DNA of 64,000 bases, from NCBI GenBank assembly GCA_903835685.1, contig CAILNX010000054.1, forward strand, positions 62,001-126,000, in the 5' to 3' direction. Shown piece by piece: positions 25,325 to 34,989 of the stretch. The notes beneath the pieces were generated by a model that worked only from the letters and a program-made list of their open reading frames with translations, had not been told where the DNA came from and did no database searches. How positions within the stretch are numbered: position 1 is the stretch's first letter; every line of letters starts with the position of its first letter. This DNA comes from an uncultured delta proteobacterium (GTDB lineage: Bacteria; Desulfobacterota; Desulfovibrionia; Desulfovibrionales; Desulfovibrionaceae). A program made the translations under genes and the position numbers.

Positions 25325-26203
25325 CTACCCCTGGTCCAGGGCCAGCAGGGGCGCGATGATGGCGCTTAAGGCCTTGCCCGTGGGGCTGTCCGGATGGATC
25401 TTGACCAGGGGAAAGCCCTCGTCGGCCGAGCGGACCACTTCCGGATCGATGGGAATCTTGCCCAGAAAGGGCACGCCCATCTCCCGGGCCAAGGCCTGGC
25501 CTCCGCCCGAGCGGAAGATGTCGTGGGTGGTCCCGCAGTCCGGGCACACAAACCCACTCATGTTCTCCACGATCCCGGCCACGGGGTTGCCGAGCTGGCG
25601 GCAGAAGGTCACCGAGCGGCGCACGTCGTCCACGGCCACGTCCTGGGGGGTGGTCACGATGACCGCCCAGGCCCCGGGTCCCAGGGTCTGGAGCGCGGTC
25701 AGGGGCTCGTCGCCCGTGCCCGGGGGGCAGTCCACCACCAGATAGTCCAGGTCGCCCCAGTCCACGTCGCGCACGAACTGTTTGATCATCCCGATCTTGG
25801 CCGGGCCGCGCCAGATGACCGCGTCCTCGGGCGAGGGGATCATAAATCCCAGGGACATGACCCAGAGATTGCTGCTGTAGGGCACGGGCTCGATGGAGTC
25901 CCGGGTGATGTGCGGCTTTTCGGCCGAAAGGCTTAAGAGCCTCGGGATGCTCGGGCCGTGCACGTCCACGTCCAGGAGGCCGACCTTTTTCCCGGCCAGG
26001 GACAGGGCCACGGCGATGTTGGTGGACACCGTGCTCTTGCCCACCCCGCCCTTGCCGGACAGGACCACGATCTTGTGCTTGATGCGGCTGAGTTTGCCTT
26101 GCAGCTTCTCCTCGGCCGGGTTGGGCTGGCAGTTGTCGCTGGGCTTGCCCACGGACCCGCAGGTGGGGGCCTTGCCACAGCTCTTGCAACCGTCCTTGCT
26201 CAT
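25325..26203 (-). CDS. Mrp/NBP35-family iron-sulfur cluster carrier ATPase
   Basis: This 292-residue P-loop protein has the deviant Walker A SGKGGVGKST, DVDVHGPS and the GDEPLTALQ region of the Mrp family. The Fe-S-binding cysteines are C in GFVCPDCG near the C-terminus, as in Nbp35/ApbC. An N-terminal cysteine-rich segment (CKSCGKAPTCG...NC) resembles the Nbp35 N-terminal cluster motif. It assembles and delivers [4Fe-4S] clusters. Nearby hypA and hypB suggest a role in hydrogenase or other metalloenzyme maturation. Confidence 0.94.
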   Translation of the reverse strand: MSKDGCKSCGKAPTCGSVGKPSDNCQPNPAEEKLQGKLSRIKHKIVVLSGKGGVGKSTVSTNIAVALSLAGKKVGLLDVDVHGPSIPRLLSLSAEKPHITRDSIEPVPYSSNLWVMSLGFMIPSPEDAVIWRGPAKIGMIKQFVRDVDWGDLDYLVVDCPPGTGDEPLTALQTLGPGAWAVIVTTPQDVAVDDVRRSVTFCRQLGNPVAGIVENMSGFVCPDCGTTHDIFRSGGGQALAREMGVPFLGKIPIDPEVVRSADEGFPLVKIHPDSPTGKALSAIIAPLLALDQG

Positions 26204-26327
26204 GATGTTCTCCTCGTGGGGGAGGTCCTGGCGCGGAAGCGTCCAGATTCATCCCGCCACTTCATGGATAAGATGTCTGCGGCCAAGGGCAAGGGGCGGC
26301 CTTGGGGCCAGCCCCTGGGCGGCAGGC

Positions 26328-26981
26328 CTAATTCTTGGTGGCCCGGGCCGCGCGCAGCCAGGCGTACCAGTCTTCCAGCCCTTCGCGGGTGCGGCAGGAC
26401 ACCGGGAAGATTTTCAAGTCGGCGTTGAGCTTGCTGGCGTGCTGGCGGGCCTTGTCCATGCTGAAATCCACGTAGGGCAGCAGGTCCACCTTGTTCAGGA
26501 CCATGACCGCCGAGAGGTGGAACATGAGCGGATATTTTTCGGGCTTGTCGTCGCCCTCGGTCACGGACAGGAGCGTGACCTTGGAGTCCTCGCCCAGGGA
26601 GAACTCGGCCGGACAGACCAGGTTGCCCACGTTCTCGATGAACAGGATGTCCAGGCCGTCCAGGTTGAGCTTGTCCAGAGCCTCCAGAATCATGGAACTG
26701 CTCAAATGGCAGCCCCCGTCGGTATTGATTTGAACGGCCTGGGCCCCGGTGGCGGCTACCCGGCGGGCGTCGTTGTCGGTCTGGAGGTCGCCCTCGATGA
26801 CCGCCATCTTGAACTCACCGGCCAGGTCGGCCAGGGTGCGCTCCAGGATGGAGGTCTTGCCCGCGCCCGGGGAGCTCATGAGGTTGAGCACGAGCATCTT
26901 GCGGGAGGCGAAGAGTTTTTTGAGCTGGTCGGCCAAACGGTCGTTGGCCTCCAGAATGTTTCTGACCACGGGGATTTCCAT
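26328..26981 (-). CDS. hypB: Hydrogenase nickel-incorporation GTPase HypB
   Basis: This 217-residue SIMIBI GTPase has Walker A MSSPGAGKTS, EGDLQTDNDARR, the metal-site region GCHLSS, ENVGNLVCP and NKVDLLPY. It lacks the long His-rich N-terminal nickel-storage segment of some HypB proteins. The conserved Cys of the GTPase-domain metal site is present in GGCH. With HypA it loads nickel into [NiFe] hydrogenase. hypA lies 30 bases upstream, in one operon. Confidence 0.97.
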   Translation of the reverse strand: MEIPVVRNILEANDRLADQLKKLFASRKMLVLNLMSSPGAGKTSILERTLADLAGEFKMAVIEGDLQTDNDARRVAATGAQAVQINTDGGCHLSSSMILEALDKLNLDGLDILFIENVGNLVCPAEFSLGEDSKVTLLSVTEGDDKPEKYPLMFHLSAVMVLNKVDLLPYVDFSMDKARQHASKLNADLKIFPVSCRTREGLEDWYAWLRAARATKN

Positions 26982-27011
26982 GCGGGGCTCCTTGTCCGGG
27001 GGATTCGCGCC

Positions 27012-27365
27012 TTATTCGGCGTCGATGGAATCGATGTACATTTCCTTGCCTGAGAGGACCGTATGGCCGAGTTGCTCGCCGCAGGCCGTGCAGGGCATGA
27101 GATGGGAGATGGGATGATCCGGGGCGAACTCGTGCTGGCAGGCCCCGCATTTCAGGACCAGGGGGATTTCCTCCACCACCAGCACGGACCCGGCCAGGGG
27201 TCCGGTCTTGGTCAGCACCTCCCAGGCAAAGGCCAGGGAGTCCGAGACCACGCCCGCCAGGCGGCCGTTCTTCAGCACCACGCGGCTGACCTTGGTCAGG
27301 CCGTTCTTCTCCATCTCGTCCTGGATGATGGACGCGATGTTCTGGGCAATGGACATTTCATGCAT
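27012..27365 (-). CDS. hypA: Hydrogenase nickel chaperone HypA
   Basis: This 117-residue protein starts MHEMSIAQNI, giving the conserved nickel-binding His2, and carries the zinc site as C-x2-C pairs in KCGACQHEF and PCTACGEQ. It delivers Ni2+ to hydrogenase with HypB, whose gene follows 30 bases downstream. The ATG at 27365 gives the exact family N-terminus. No hydrogenase structural genes or other hyp genes lie in the window. Confidence 0.97.
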   Translation of the reverse strand: MHEMSIAQNIASIIQDEMEKNGLTKVSRVVLKNGRLAGVVSDSLAFAWEVLTKTGPLAGSVLVVEEIPLVLKCGACQHEFAPDHPISHLMPCTACGEQLGHTVLSGKEMYIDSIDAE

Positions 27366-27455
27366 GGGAGGGGGCAATACCTGAAAAGCCCGGGTGGGGC
27401 AAGGGCGGGTCGGGCAAAACCCAGGCCGGGACGGCCCGAGCTGCAAGGTTCCGGG

Positions 27456-27485
27456 AAAGGGGCGACCCGGGCGGGCCGCCCCTTT
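27456..27485 (-). terminator. GC-rich hairpin downstream of ppsA
   Basis: A perfect 9-bp inverted repeat AAAGGGGCG / CGCCCCTTT with a 12-nt GC-rich loop begins four bases after the ppsA stop on the minus strand, between ppsA and hypA. The T-run is short, so termination may be partial. Confidence 0.45.
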
Positions 27486-27488
27486 GGT

Positions 27489-29900
<2,412 letters not shown>

Positions 29901-30052
29901 GATCGACTCCGGCAGGGGGTTTTGCGATCTTAGAAGCCTACGCCCGGTCCAGGGGCGCGTCAATATCCCCCGTGGTCGCGGCCACATTGACCCGCTCCCT
30001 GGTTGTCACGTAGAGGCAGGGAAAGAATCCCATTTTCCCGCAGCGAGGATGC

Positions 30053-31918
30053 ATGTCGCGGATTAAGCACTCCACTTCGGCCCTGGTCCTGGGCTCCCTG
30101 GGCGTGGTTTTCGGGGACATCGGCACCAGCCCGCTGTACGCCTTCAAGGCCTGTTTCTTTGGCCTGGCCATGGTGGAGCCCACCCCGGCCAATGTCCTTG
30201 GCCTGGCCTCGCTCATCTTCTGGTCCCTGGCCCTGGTGCTGGGCGTGCAGTTCGCCTGGTTCATGCTCAAGGTGGAGGACGAGGGCGAGGGCGGGATCTT
30301 TCCCATGCTGGCCCTGTTGCAGCGGGCCTTGGGCAGCAAACTCGGCGGGCGGCTGGTGCTCACGGCCCTGTTCGGGGCGGCCCTTTTGTACGGGGACGGG
30401 GTCATCACCCCGGTCATTTCCGTGCTCTCGGCCGTGGAGGGCCTGGGCCTGGCCACCAAGGCCCTGGAACCGGCCGTGGTGCCCATCACCTGCGCGGTCC
30501 TGGTGGGCCTGTTCTGGATGCAGAGCCGGGGGACCCACCATATTGGCAAGCTGTTCGGGCCGGTCATGGTCTGCTGGTTCGTGGTCCTGGCCTGGCTGGG
30601 CGCAGCAGCCATCGGGCGCAAGCCTGAGGTGCTTCTGGCCTTGAACCCCGTGTTCGCCCTGGGGTTCTTCTGGGAGAACGGCATCCTCTCCTTTTTCATG
30701 CTGGGCAATGTGGTGCTCTGCGTCACCGGGTGCGAGGCCCTGCACGCGGACATGGGCCATTTCGGGCCTCGGCCCATCCGCCTGTCCTGGTTCTTCCTGG
30801 CCATGCCCGCCCTGACCCTGAATTACCTGGGCCAGGCCGCCAACATCCTGCTTGATCCAGCGGCAGCGGCCGAGCCTTTCTACGCCCTGGTCCCGGAACA
30901 TCTGCTCTACCCCATGGTGGCCCTGGCCACGGCCGCCACCATCATCGCCTCGCAGGCCATCATCTCCGGGGTCTTTTCCCAGACCCGGCAGGCCGTGCAG
31001 CTCGGGTTCATGCCCCGGGTGCGGGTGGTGCATACCTCGGAAATGGCCGAAGGGCAGATCTACATCCCGGAAGTCAACGCCATGATGCTGGTGGCCTGCC
31101 TGGCCCTGACCCTGATCCTGCGCAAGTCCGAAAACCTGGCCGACGCCTACGGCCTGGCCGTGACCACCACCATGCTGGTCACCTCGGTGCTCTTCTACCA
31201 TGTGGCCCGCAGGGTCTGGCGCTGGCGGATGGCTCCGGCCCTGCTCCTGTCCGCGGCGTTCATCGCCTTGAACGGGGCCTACTGGCTGGCCTGCCTGGCC
31301 AAGCTCTTCACCGGGGGCTGGCTGCCCATCTCCATTGGCATCTTCATCATGACCGTGATGATCACCTGGAAGGACGGGTGGCGGGTGGTGGGCCGCAAGA
31401 TGTACCAGATGCGCATGCCCATTGATAAGTTCATCGAGATGCTCAAGATCTCCAAGCCCTTGCGCGTGCCTGGGACCGGGGTGTTCCTGTCCACCTTCAA
31501 GCGGGAGATCCCGCCCATGCTCCTCTACCACGTGAACCACAACAGCTCCCTGCACAAGCAGGTGGTCATCCTGTCCGTGGTCACCGAGAACGTGCCCCAT
31601 GTGGACGCGGAAAAAACCCTGGACGTGGCCCCCTTGGGCCAGGGGGTTTTCCGGGTGACCATGCACACCGGGTTCATGGACATCCCGGACGTGCCCCACC
31701 TGCTGAAAATGGCCGAGGCCCATGGTCTGGTCTGCCATCCCAAGAATACCAAGTACTTCCTGGGCCGGGTCTCCCTGATTCCGGCGGCCCGGTCCAGCCT
31801 CATGCCCTGGCGGCGTTTTCTCTTCTCTTTCCTCCAGCGCAACGCGGTCAGTCCGGCGGTCTACTACCACCTGCCCCCGGAACAGGTCCTGGAACTTGGG
31901 GTGCAGCTTAAATTTTAA
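30053..31918 (+). CDS. kup: KUP-family potassium transporter
   Basis: This 621-residue K+:H+ symporter has about twelve membrane helices and the N-terminal signature LGVVFGDIGTSPLYAF, then GEGGIFPML, YGDGVITP and ALNYLGQ-type segments (LTLNYLGQAA) typical of KUP/HAK proteins. A cytoplasmic C-terminal domain of about 180 residues completes it. It imports potassium. The start at 30053 follows a G-rich stretch in a 152-base region divergent from ppsA. Confidence 0.97.
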   Translation: MSRIKHSTSALVLGSLGVVFGDIGTSPLYAFKACFFGLAMVEPTPANVLGLASLIFWSLALVLGVQFAWFMLKVEDEGEGGIFPMLALLQRALGSKLGGRLVLTALFGAALLYGDGVITPVISVLSAVEGLGLATKALEPAVVPITCAVLVGLFWMQSRGTHHIGKLFGPVMVCWFVVLAWLGAAAIGRKPEVLLALNPVFALGFFWENGILSFFMLGNVVLCVTGCEALHADMGHFGPRPIRLSWFFLAMPALTLNYLGQAANILLDPAAAAEPFYALVPEHLLYPMVALATAATIIASQAIISGVFSQTRQAVQLGFMPRVRVVHTSEMAEGQIYIPEVNAMMLVACLALTLILRKSENLADAYGLAVTTTMLVTSVLFYHVARRVWRWRMAPALLLSAAFIALNGAYWLACLAKLFTGGWLPISIGIFIMTVMITWKDGWRVVGRKMYQMRMPIDKFIEMLKISKPLRVPGTGVFLSTFKREIPPMLLYHVNHNSSLHKQVVILSVVTENVPHVDAEKTLDVAPLGQGVFRVTMHTGFMDIPDVPHLLKMAEAHGLVCHPKNTKYFLGRVSLIPAARSSLMPWRRFLFSFLQRNAVSPAVYYHLPPEQVLELGVQLKF

Positions 31919-31953
31919 GGGTTTTCGGCCCGGATGGGGGGCTGTTCCCGCTT

Positions 31954-31973
31954 GACAGGGTCAGGACCCTGTC
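31954..31973. promoter_or_regulatory. Perfect hairpin between kup and a small gene
   Basis: GACAGGGT-CAGG-ACCCTGTC is a perfect 8-bp inverted repeat 14 bases before the ATG of the small protein. There is no T-run, so it is more likely a binding site or leader hairpin than a terminator. Confidence 0.4.
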
Positions 31974-31986
31974 CTAGCTCTCGATT

Positions 31987-32244
31987 ATGTCCAAAGTGCA
32001 CAGACGCTACAAAGGCGAACAGAACCTGACCGGTCCCGAGGCCATTCAGCGTGACGTCGAGATCACTCAGAAGACCAACACGGAAGCGGCTGTGGAACGC
32101 AGCACCTACCGCAAGAAGGTCTCGGGCTACCCCGACCCTCTGACCGACTCCATTCTCAAGGCTTCGGCCAAAAGCCAGGCCCACGCCAAGGATATGAGCA
32201 CATTTTTGATCGGGCTCGGCCGGGTCATCCAGGGCGACGTCTAG
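31987..32244 (+). CDS. Small hypothetical protein
   Basis: This 85-residue hydrophilic protein is one I do not recognise. It is rich in Lys, Thr, Gln and Ala with no membrane segment, signal or cysteine (MSKVHRRYKGEQNLTG start). It contains a possible amphipathic helix at the C-terminus (DMSTFLIGLGRVIQ). The gene is convergent with, and overlaps by four bases, the 3' end of the methyltransferase gene. Codon use fits the host, so it looks real. Confidence 0.6.
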   Translation: MSKVHRRYKGEQNLTGPEAIQRDVEITQKTNTEAAVERSTYRKKVSGYPDPLTDSILKASAKSQAHAKDMSTFLIGLGRVIQGDV

Positions 32245-32999
32245 GCCCCGCCCATCCCGGCCTCGGTGGTCCAGGCCGGCAGGGGGGTGAGGGGCTTCTC
32301 TCCGATGAAATCCACGCGCACCACGGTGAAGGCCCCCAGGAACGGGGGGCAGATCAGGCTGTTCATCTGGCGCAGCCCGGGGCGGTCCTTCCAGGTGGAG
32401 GGGGGACCGGCCAGGATGGAGCGGGCCAGGGTCGGCTTGTGGCCCACGTGGGCGCAGATGAGGCGGCTGATTTCCGGCCAGGAGAACCAGCGGGCCTGGC
32501 TCAAGGTGGTGTCCAACCCATTCTTTTGGCCGTTCTTTTGGCCGACCTTGCGCTGTTCCCGGGCGTACAGGGACCAGCGGTTCAAAAAGGCCAGGACTAG
32601 GCCCTTCTTGGCTGTCCGGGTGGCCTCGCGCAGCACGGCTCCGGGGTCCGGGCAGAACTCCAGAAGGGTGACCAGGGCGGCATAGTCGAATTCCTTGTCC
32701 TCAAAGGGCAGGTGGTCGGCATTTCCCAGGAACAGTTCGGCCCGGTGGCCCAGCCTCTCCCGGCAGGCCGCGATCATGGCCGGTGAATTGTCCAGGCCGG
32801 TGATGTCCAGGCCTCCCCGCCAGAATTCCTCCAGGAAGATGCCCAGCCCGCAGCCGATTTCCACCAGCCGCTGGTTGCGCCTGGGCCAGTCGGCAATGAC
32901 CGTGTCCACCAGATGCAGCTCTCGGGCCAGGGCGAAGCGGCCCACGGGGGAGTCGAACCAGGCCTCGTGGCGTTTGACGGTGTCTTGGTCCCAGGGCAT
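32241..32999 (-). CDS. Class I SAM-dependent methyltransferase
   Basis: This 252-residue Rossmann-fold protein has motif I VEIGCGLGIFLEEF (SAM-binding), acidic motif II region GLDNSPAMI, and motif IV FDYAALVTLLEF. These are typical of the Methyltransf_11 family. A tandem 12-bp DNA repeat gives a GQKNGQKNG stretch in the substrate-binding half. The substrate cannot be told from sequence. It lies 40 bases downstream of the phosphofructokinase gene in the same orientation and may be co-transcribed with it. Confidence 0.88.
   Translation of the reverse strand: MPWDQDTVKRHEAWFDSPVGRFALARELHLVDTVIADWPRRNQRLVEIGCGLGIFLEEFWRGGLDITGLDNSPAMIAACRERLGHRAELFLGNADHLPFEDKEFDYAALVTLLEFCPDPGAVLREATRTAKKGLVLAFLNRWSLYAREQRKVGQKNGQKNGLDTTLSQARWFSWPEISRLICAHVGHKPTLARSILAGPPSTWKDRPGLRQMNSLICPPFLGAFTVVRVDFIGEKPLTPLPAWTTEAGMGGA
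32521..32544. repeat. 12-bp tandem repeat inside the methyltransferase gene
   Basis: TTCTTTTGGCCG occurs twice in direct tandem, encoding a repeated four-residue Gly-Gln-Lys-Asn unit on the minus strand. It keeps the reading frame. Confidence 0.9.
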
Positions 33000-33038
33000 G
33001 GCCGCTGTCCTTTGACGGTGATCCTTTTCCGGCTGGGC

Positions 33039-34367
33039 CTAGCCCTGATTGCGCAAGGAGCGGGGCTGGCCCGTGGATTCCAGCACGGCCCGCCAGAAAT
33101 GGGACTGGATGTCGATCTTCTTGCGTTCCCGGGTGACCAGGGACATGGGGATGTGCACGTAGTGGCTGTTCCATTTGGTCACCACCATGCCGGTCTTCCC
33201 GGCCATGGCCGCGTGCACCGCGTTCTGGCCCAGAAAACCGCAATAGATGCGGTCGTTGGAGTTGGCCGGGATCGAGCGGATGATGTAGCTGGGGTCGATG
33301 TATTTCAAGGTGAAGGGCAGGCGGCCCTTGAAGTATTCGGCGATTTTCCGGCGCAACAGTCCGGTGATGTCCCCGAGCACCACGTTGCCCGAGGCGTCCG
33401 TGGCCGCCTCGGCCCGGACCAGTTCCTGGCCCGCGCCCTCGGCGCAGACGATGACCGCGTGTCCCCGGGAGCGGAGCCGCTTTTCCAGCACGGGCAAAAA
33501 TCCCTTCTCCCCTTCCAGGTCAAAGGGGTCTTCCGGGACCAGCACGTAGTTGACTTCCTTCAAGGCCAAGGCGGCCTGGGCCGCGATGTAGCCCGATTCC
33601 CGGCCCATGAGCTTGACCAGGCCGATGCCGTAGGGCACGCCCTGGGCCTCCACGTGGGCGCAGCGGATGGCCTCGCAGGCCTTGTCCACGGCCGTGTCGA
33701 ACCCAAAGGAGCGGGGCACGAAATTGATGTCGTTGTCGATGGTCTTGGGGATGCCGATGACCGCGATGCGCCGGTTGCGGTCCCTGATCTCCTCCACCAC
33801 CGAGGCCGCGGCCTTCATGGTCCCGTCGCCCCCGACCATGAACAGGGCCGAGATGTTCATGCGCTCCAGAAAGTCCACGATGGCCGAGGGGGACTGGGGT
33901 CCGCGCGAGGAGGCCAGGATGGTCCCCCCGAATTCGTGGATGTTGGAGACCGAGCGCGGGGTCAGCTCCATGAGGGGATGCCCGTAGGAGGGGATGAAGC
34001 CCTGGAGCCCATAGCGCACGCCCAGGACCGAGGAGACCTTGTAGTTGAAATGGGCGTCCATGACGATGGCCCGGATCACGTCGTTTAAGCCCGGGCAGAG
34101 TCCGCCGCAGGTGACCACGGCGCATTTGGTCTTGGAGGGGTCGAAATAGAGTTTTTCCCGGGGTCCGGCTTCCTCGAAATAGGTGGGCTTGTTGTTGCAC
34201 CGTTTCATGGCCTCGGGGGTGATGTAGGCCTGCACCCGGGAGTCGTCGGCAGTGAACTGGCCAAACTGCAAGGGGGATGGTATCTTGGCCGGACCCAGGG
34301 AGGCGATCAGGGCGTCCTTGGGCGTGAGATGGTCCGGGGGGCAGACGGTCTGGGCTTTTTTCACCAT
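33039..34367 (-). CDS. 6-phosphofructokinase (ATP-type, plant/TP0108-like group)
   Basis: This 442-residue enzyme has GGLCPGLNDVIR, the nucleotide loop GGDGTMK and PKTIDND. The Gly in GGDG predicts ATP rather than PPi as phosphoryl donor, although KTIDND is shared with PPi enzymes; the mix marks the long group that includes plant ATP-PFKs and spirochaete homologues. A C-terminal segment with EGAGQELV continues the family. It phosphorylates fructose-6-phosphate in glycolysis. It is divergent from hsp20 and sits near glycogen phosphorylase, consistent with glycogen use. Confidence 0.93.
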   Translation of the reverse strand: MVKKAQTVCPPDHLTPKDALIASLGPAKIPSPLQFGQFTADDSRVQAYITPEAMKRCNNKPTYFEEAGPREKLYFDPSKTKCAVVTCGGLCPGLNDVIRAIVMDAHFNYKVSSVLGVRYGLQGFIPSYGHPLMELTPRSVSNIHEFGGTILASSRGPQSPSAIVDFLERMNISALFMVGGDGTMKAAASVVEEIRDRNRRIAVIGIPKTIDNDINFVPRSFGFDTAVDKACEAIRCAHVEAQGVPYGIGLVKLMGRESGYIAAQAALALKEVNYVLVPEDPFDLEGEKGFLPVLEKRLRSRGHAVIVCAEGAGQELVRAEAATDASGNVVLGDITGLLRRKIAEYFKGRLPFTLKYIDPSYIIRSIPANSNDRIYCGFLGQNAVHAAMAGKTGMVVTKWNSHYVHIPMSLVTRERKKIDIQSHFWRAVLESTGQPRSLRNQG

Positions 34368-34393
34368 GCGTTCTCCCGTTCGCCTCGAATCGG

Positions 34394-34422
34394 TTGAGAA
34401 GTGTCTCGTTTTCGCGTATATT
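34394..34422 (+). promoter_or_regulatory. Sigma70-like promoter of hsp20
   Basis: TTGAGA (34394-34399), a 17-bp spacer and TATATT (34417-34422) sit 48 bases before the hsp20 start in the region divergent from phosphofructokinase. No CIRCE or obvious heat-shock operator was seen beside it. Confidence 0.65.
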
Positions 34423-34469
34423 GTCTGTATCCTGCGTGGAATGAAAGATCAAGGCAGCATGGGACGACT

Positions 34470-34913
34470 ATGGCCAAAATGAATCGCACCCCCTGGATGA
34501 GCTTGAGCGAGTTCAGCGAGCAGCTGGACCGTTTGGAGGATGTGCTGGACGCCGCGACCTTTGGCCTGGGCGTGGGCGACAAGGGCTACGTCTGGACTCC
34601 GGCCGCCGATGTGCTGGAAACCGAACAGGAATTCATCATCCTGCTCGAACTTCCCGGCCTGGACTTAAGCGACGTGACCGTGGAGGCCAAGGCCGGGGAC
34701 ATCCTGGTCTGGGGTGAGCGGCGCATGGAGCGGGACCAGGACCAGAGCGTGTACCATATGCTGGAGCGCTCCTACGGCCCCTTTGCCCGGCGCTTCAGCC
34801 TGACCCGGGAGGCGGACCCGGCCAGCATCCGGGCCACCCTGAAGGACGGGCTGCTCACCGTGGTGGTGGGCAAGAAGGGCGGGGGCGGTTCGGGCCGCAT
34901 CCTGGTGGAATAG
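34470..34913 (+). CDS. Hsp20/alpha-crystallin small heat-shock protein
   Basis: This 147-residue protein has a helical N-terminal arm of about 45 residues and an alpha-crystallin domain (YVWTPAADVLETEQEF to RRFSLT). The conserved A-x-x-x-x-G-L motif is ATLKDGLLTVVV, and a short C-terminal tail carries the I-x-V motif RILVE. It is an ATP-independent holdase that protects unfolding proteins. The ATG at 34470 is preferred; an ATG three codons later is possible. It is convergent with glgP. Confidence 0.95.
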   Translation: MAKMNRTPWMSLSEFSEQLDRLEDVLDAATFGLGVGDKGYVWTPAADVLETEQEFIILLELPGLDLSDVTVEAKAGDILVWGERRMERDQDQSVYHMLERSYGPFARRFSLTREADPASIRATLKDGLLTVVVGKKGGGGSGRILVE

Positions 34914-34957
34914 CCTGCTCGCCTGGAAGAGGGCGGCCCCCTTCCTCGGACCAGAGC

Positions 34958-34989
34958 CAAAGAATAAGAGAAGTTATTTCTTCTTCTTG
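34958..34989. terminator. AT-rich element at a convergent junction (third copy)
   Basis: CAAAGAATAAGAGAAGTTAT followed by TTCTTCTTCTTGC lies between hsp20 and glgP and runs into the last lysine codons of glgP. It shares the AAGAATAAGA core with the element at 24925. Confidence 0.45.

Noticed and set aside
26328-27365. A hydrogenase maturation cluster
   Set aside because: Only hypA and hypB are present; no hypCDEF and no hydrogenase structural genes were found.
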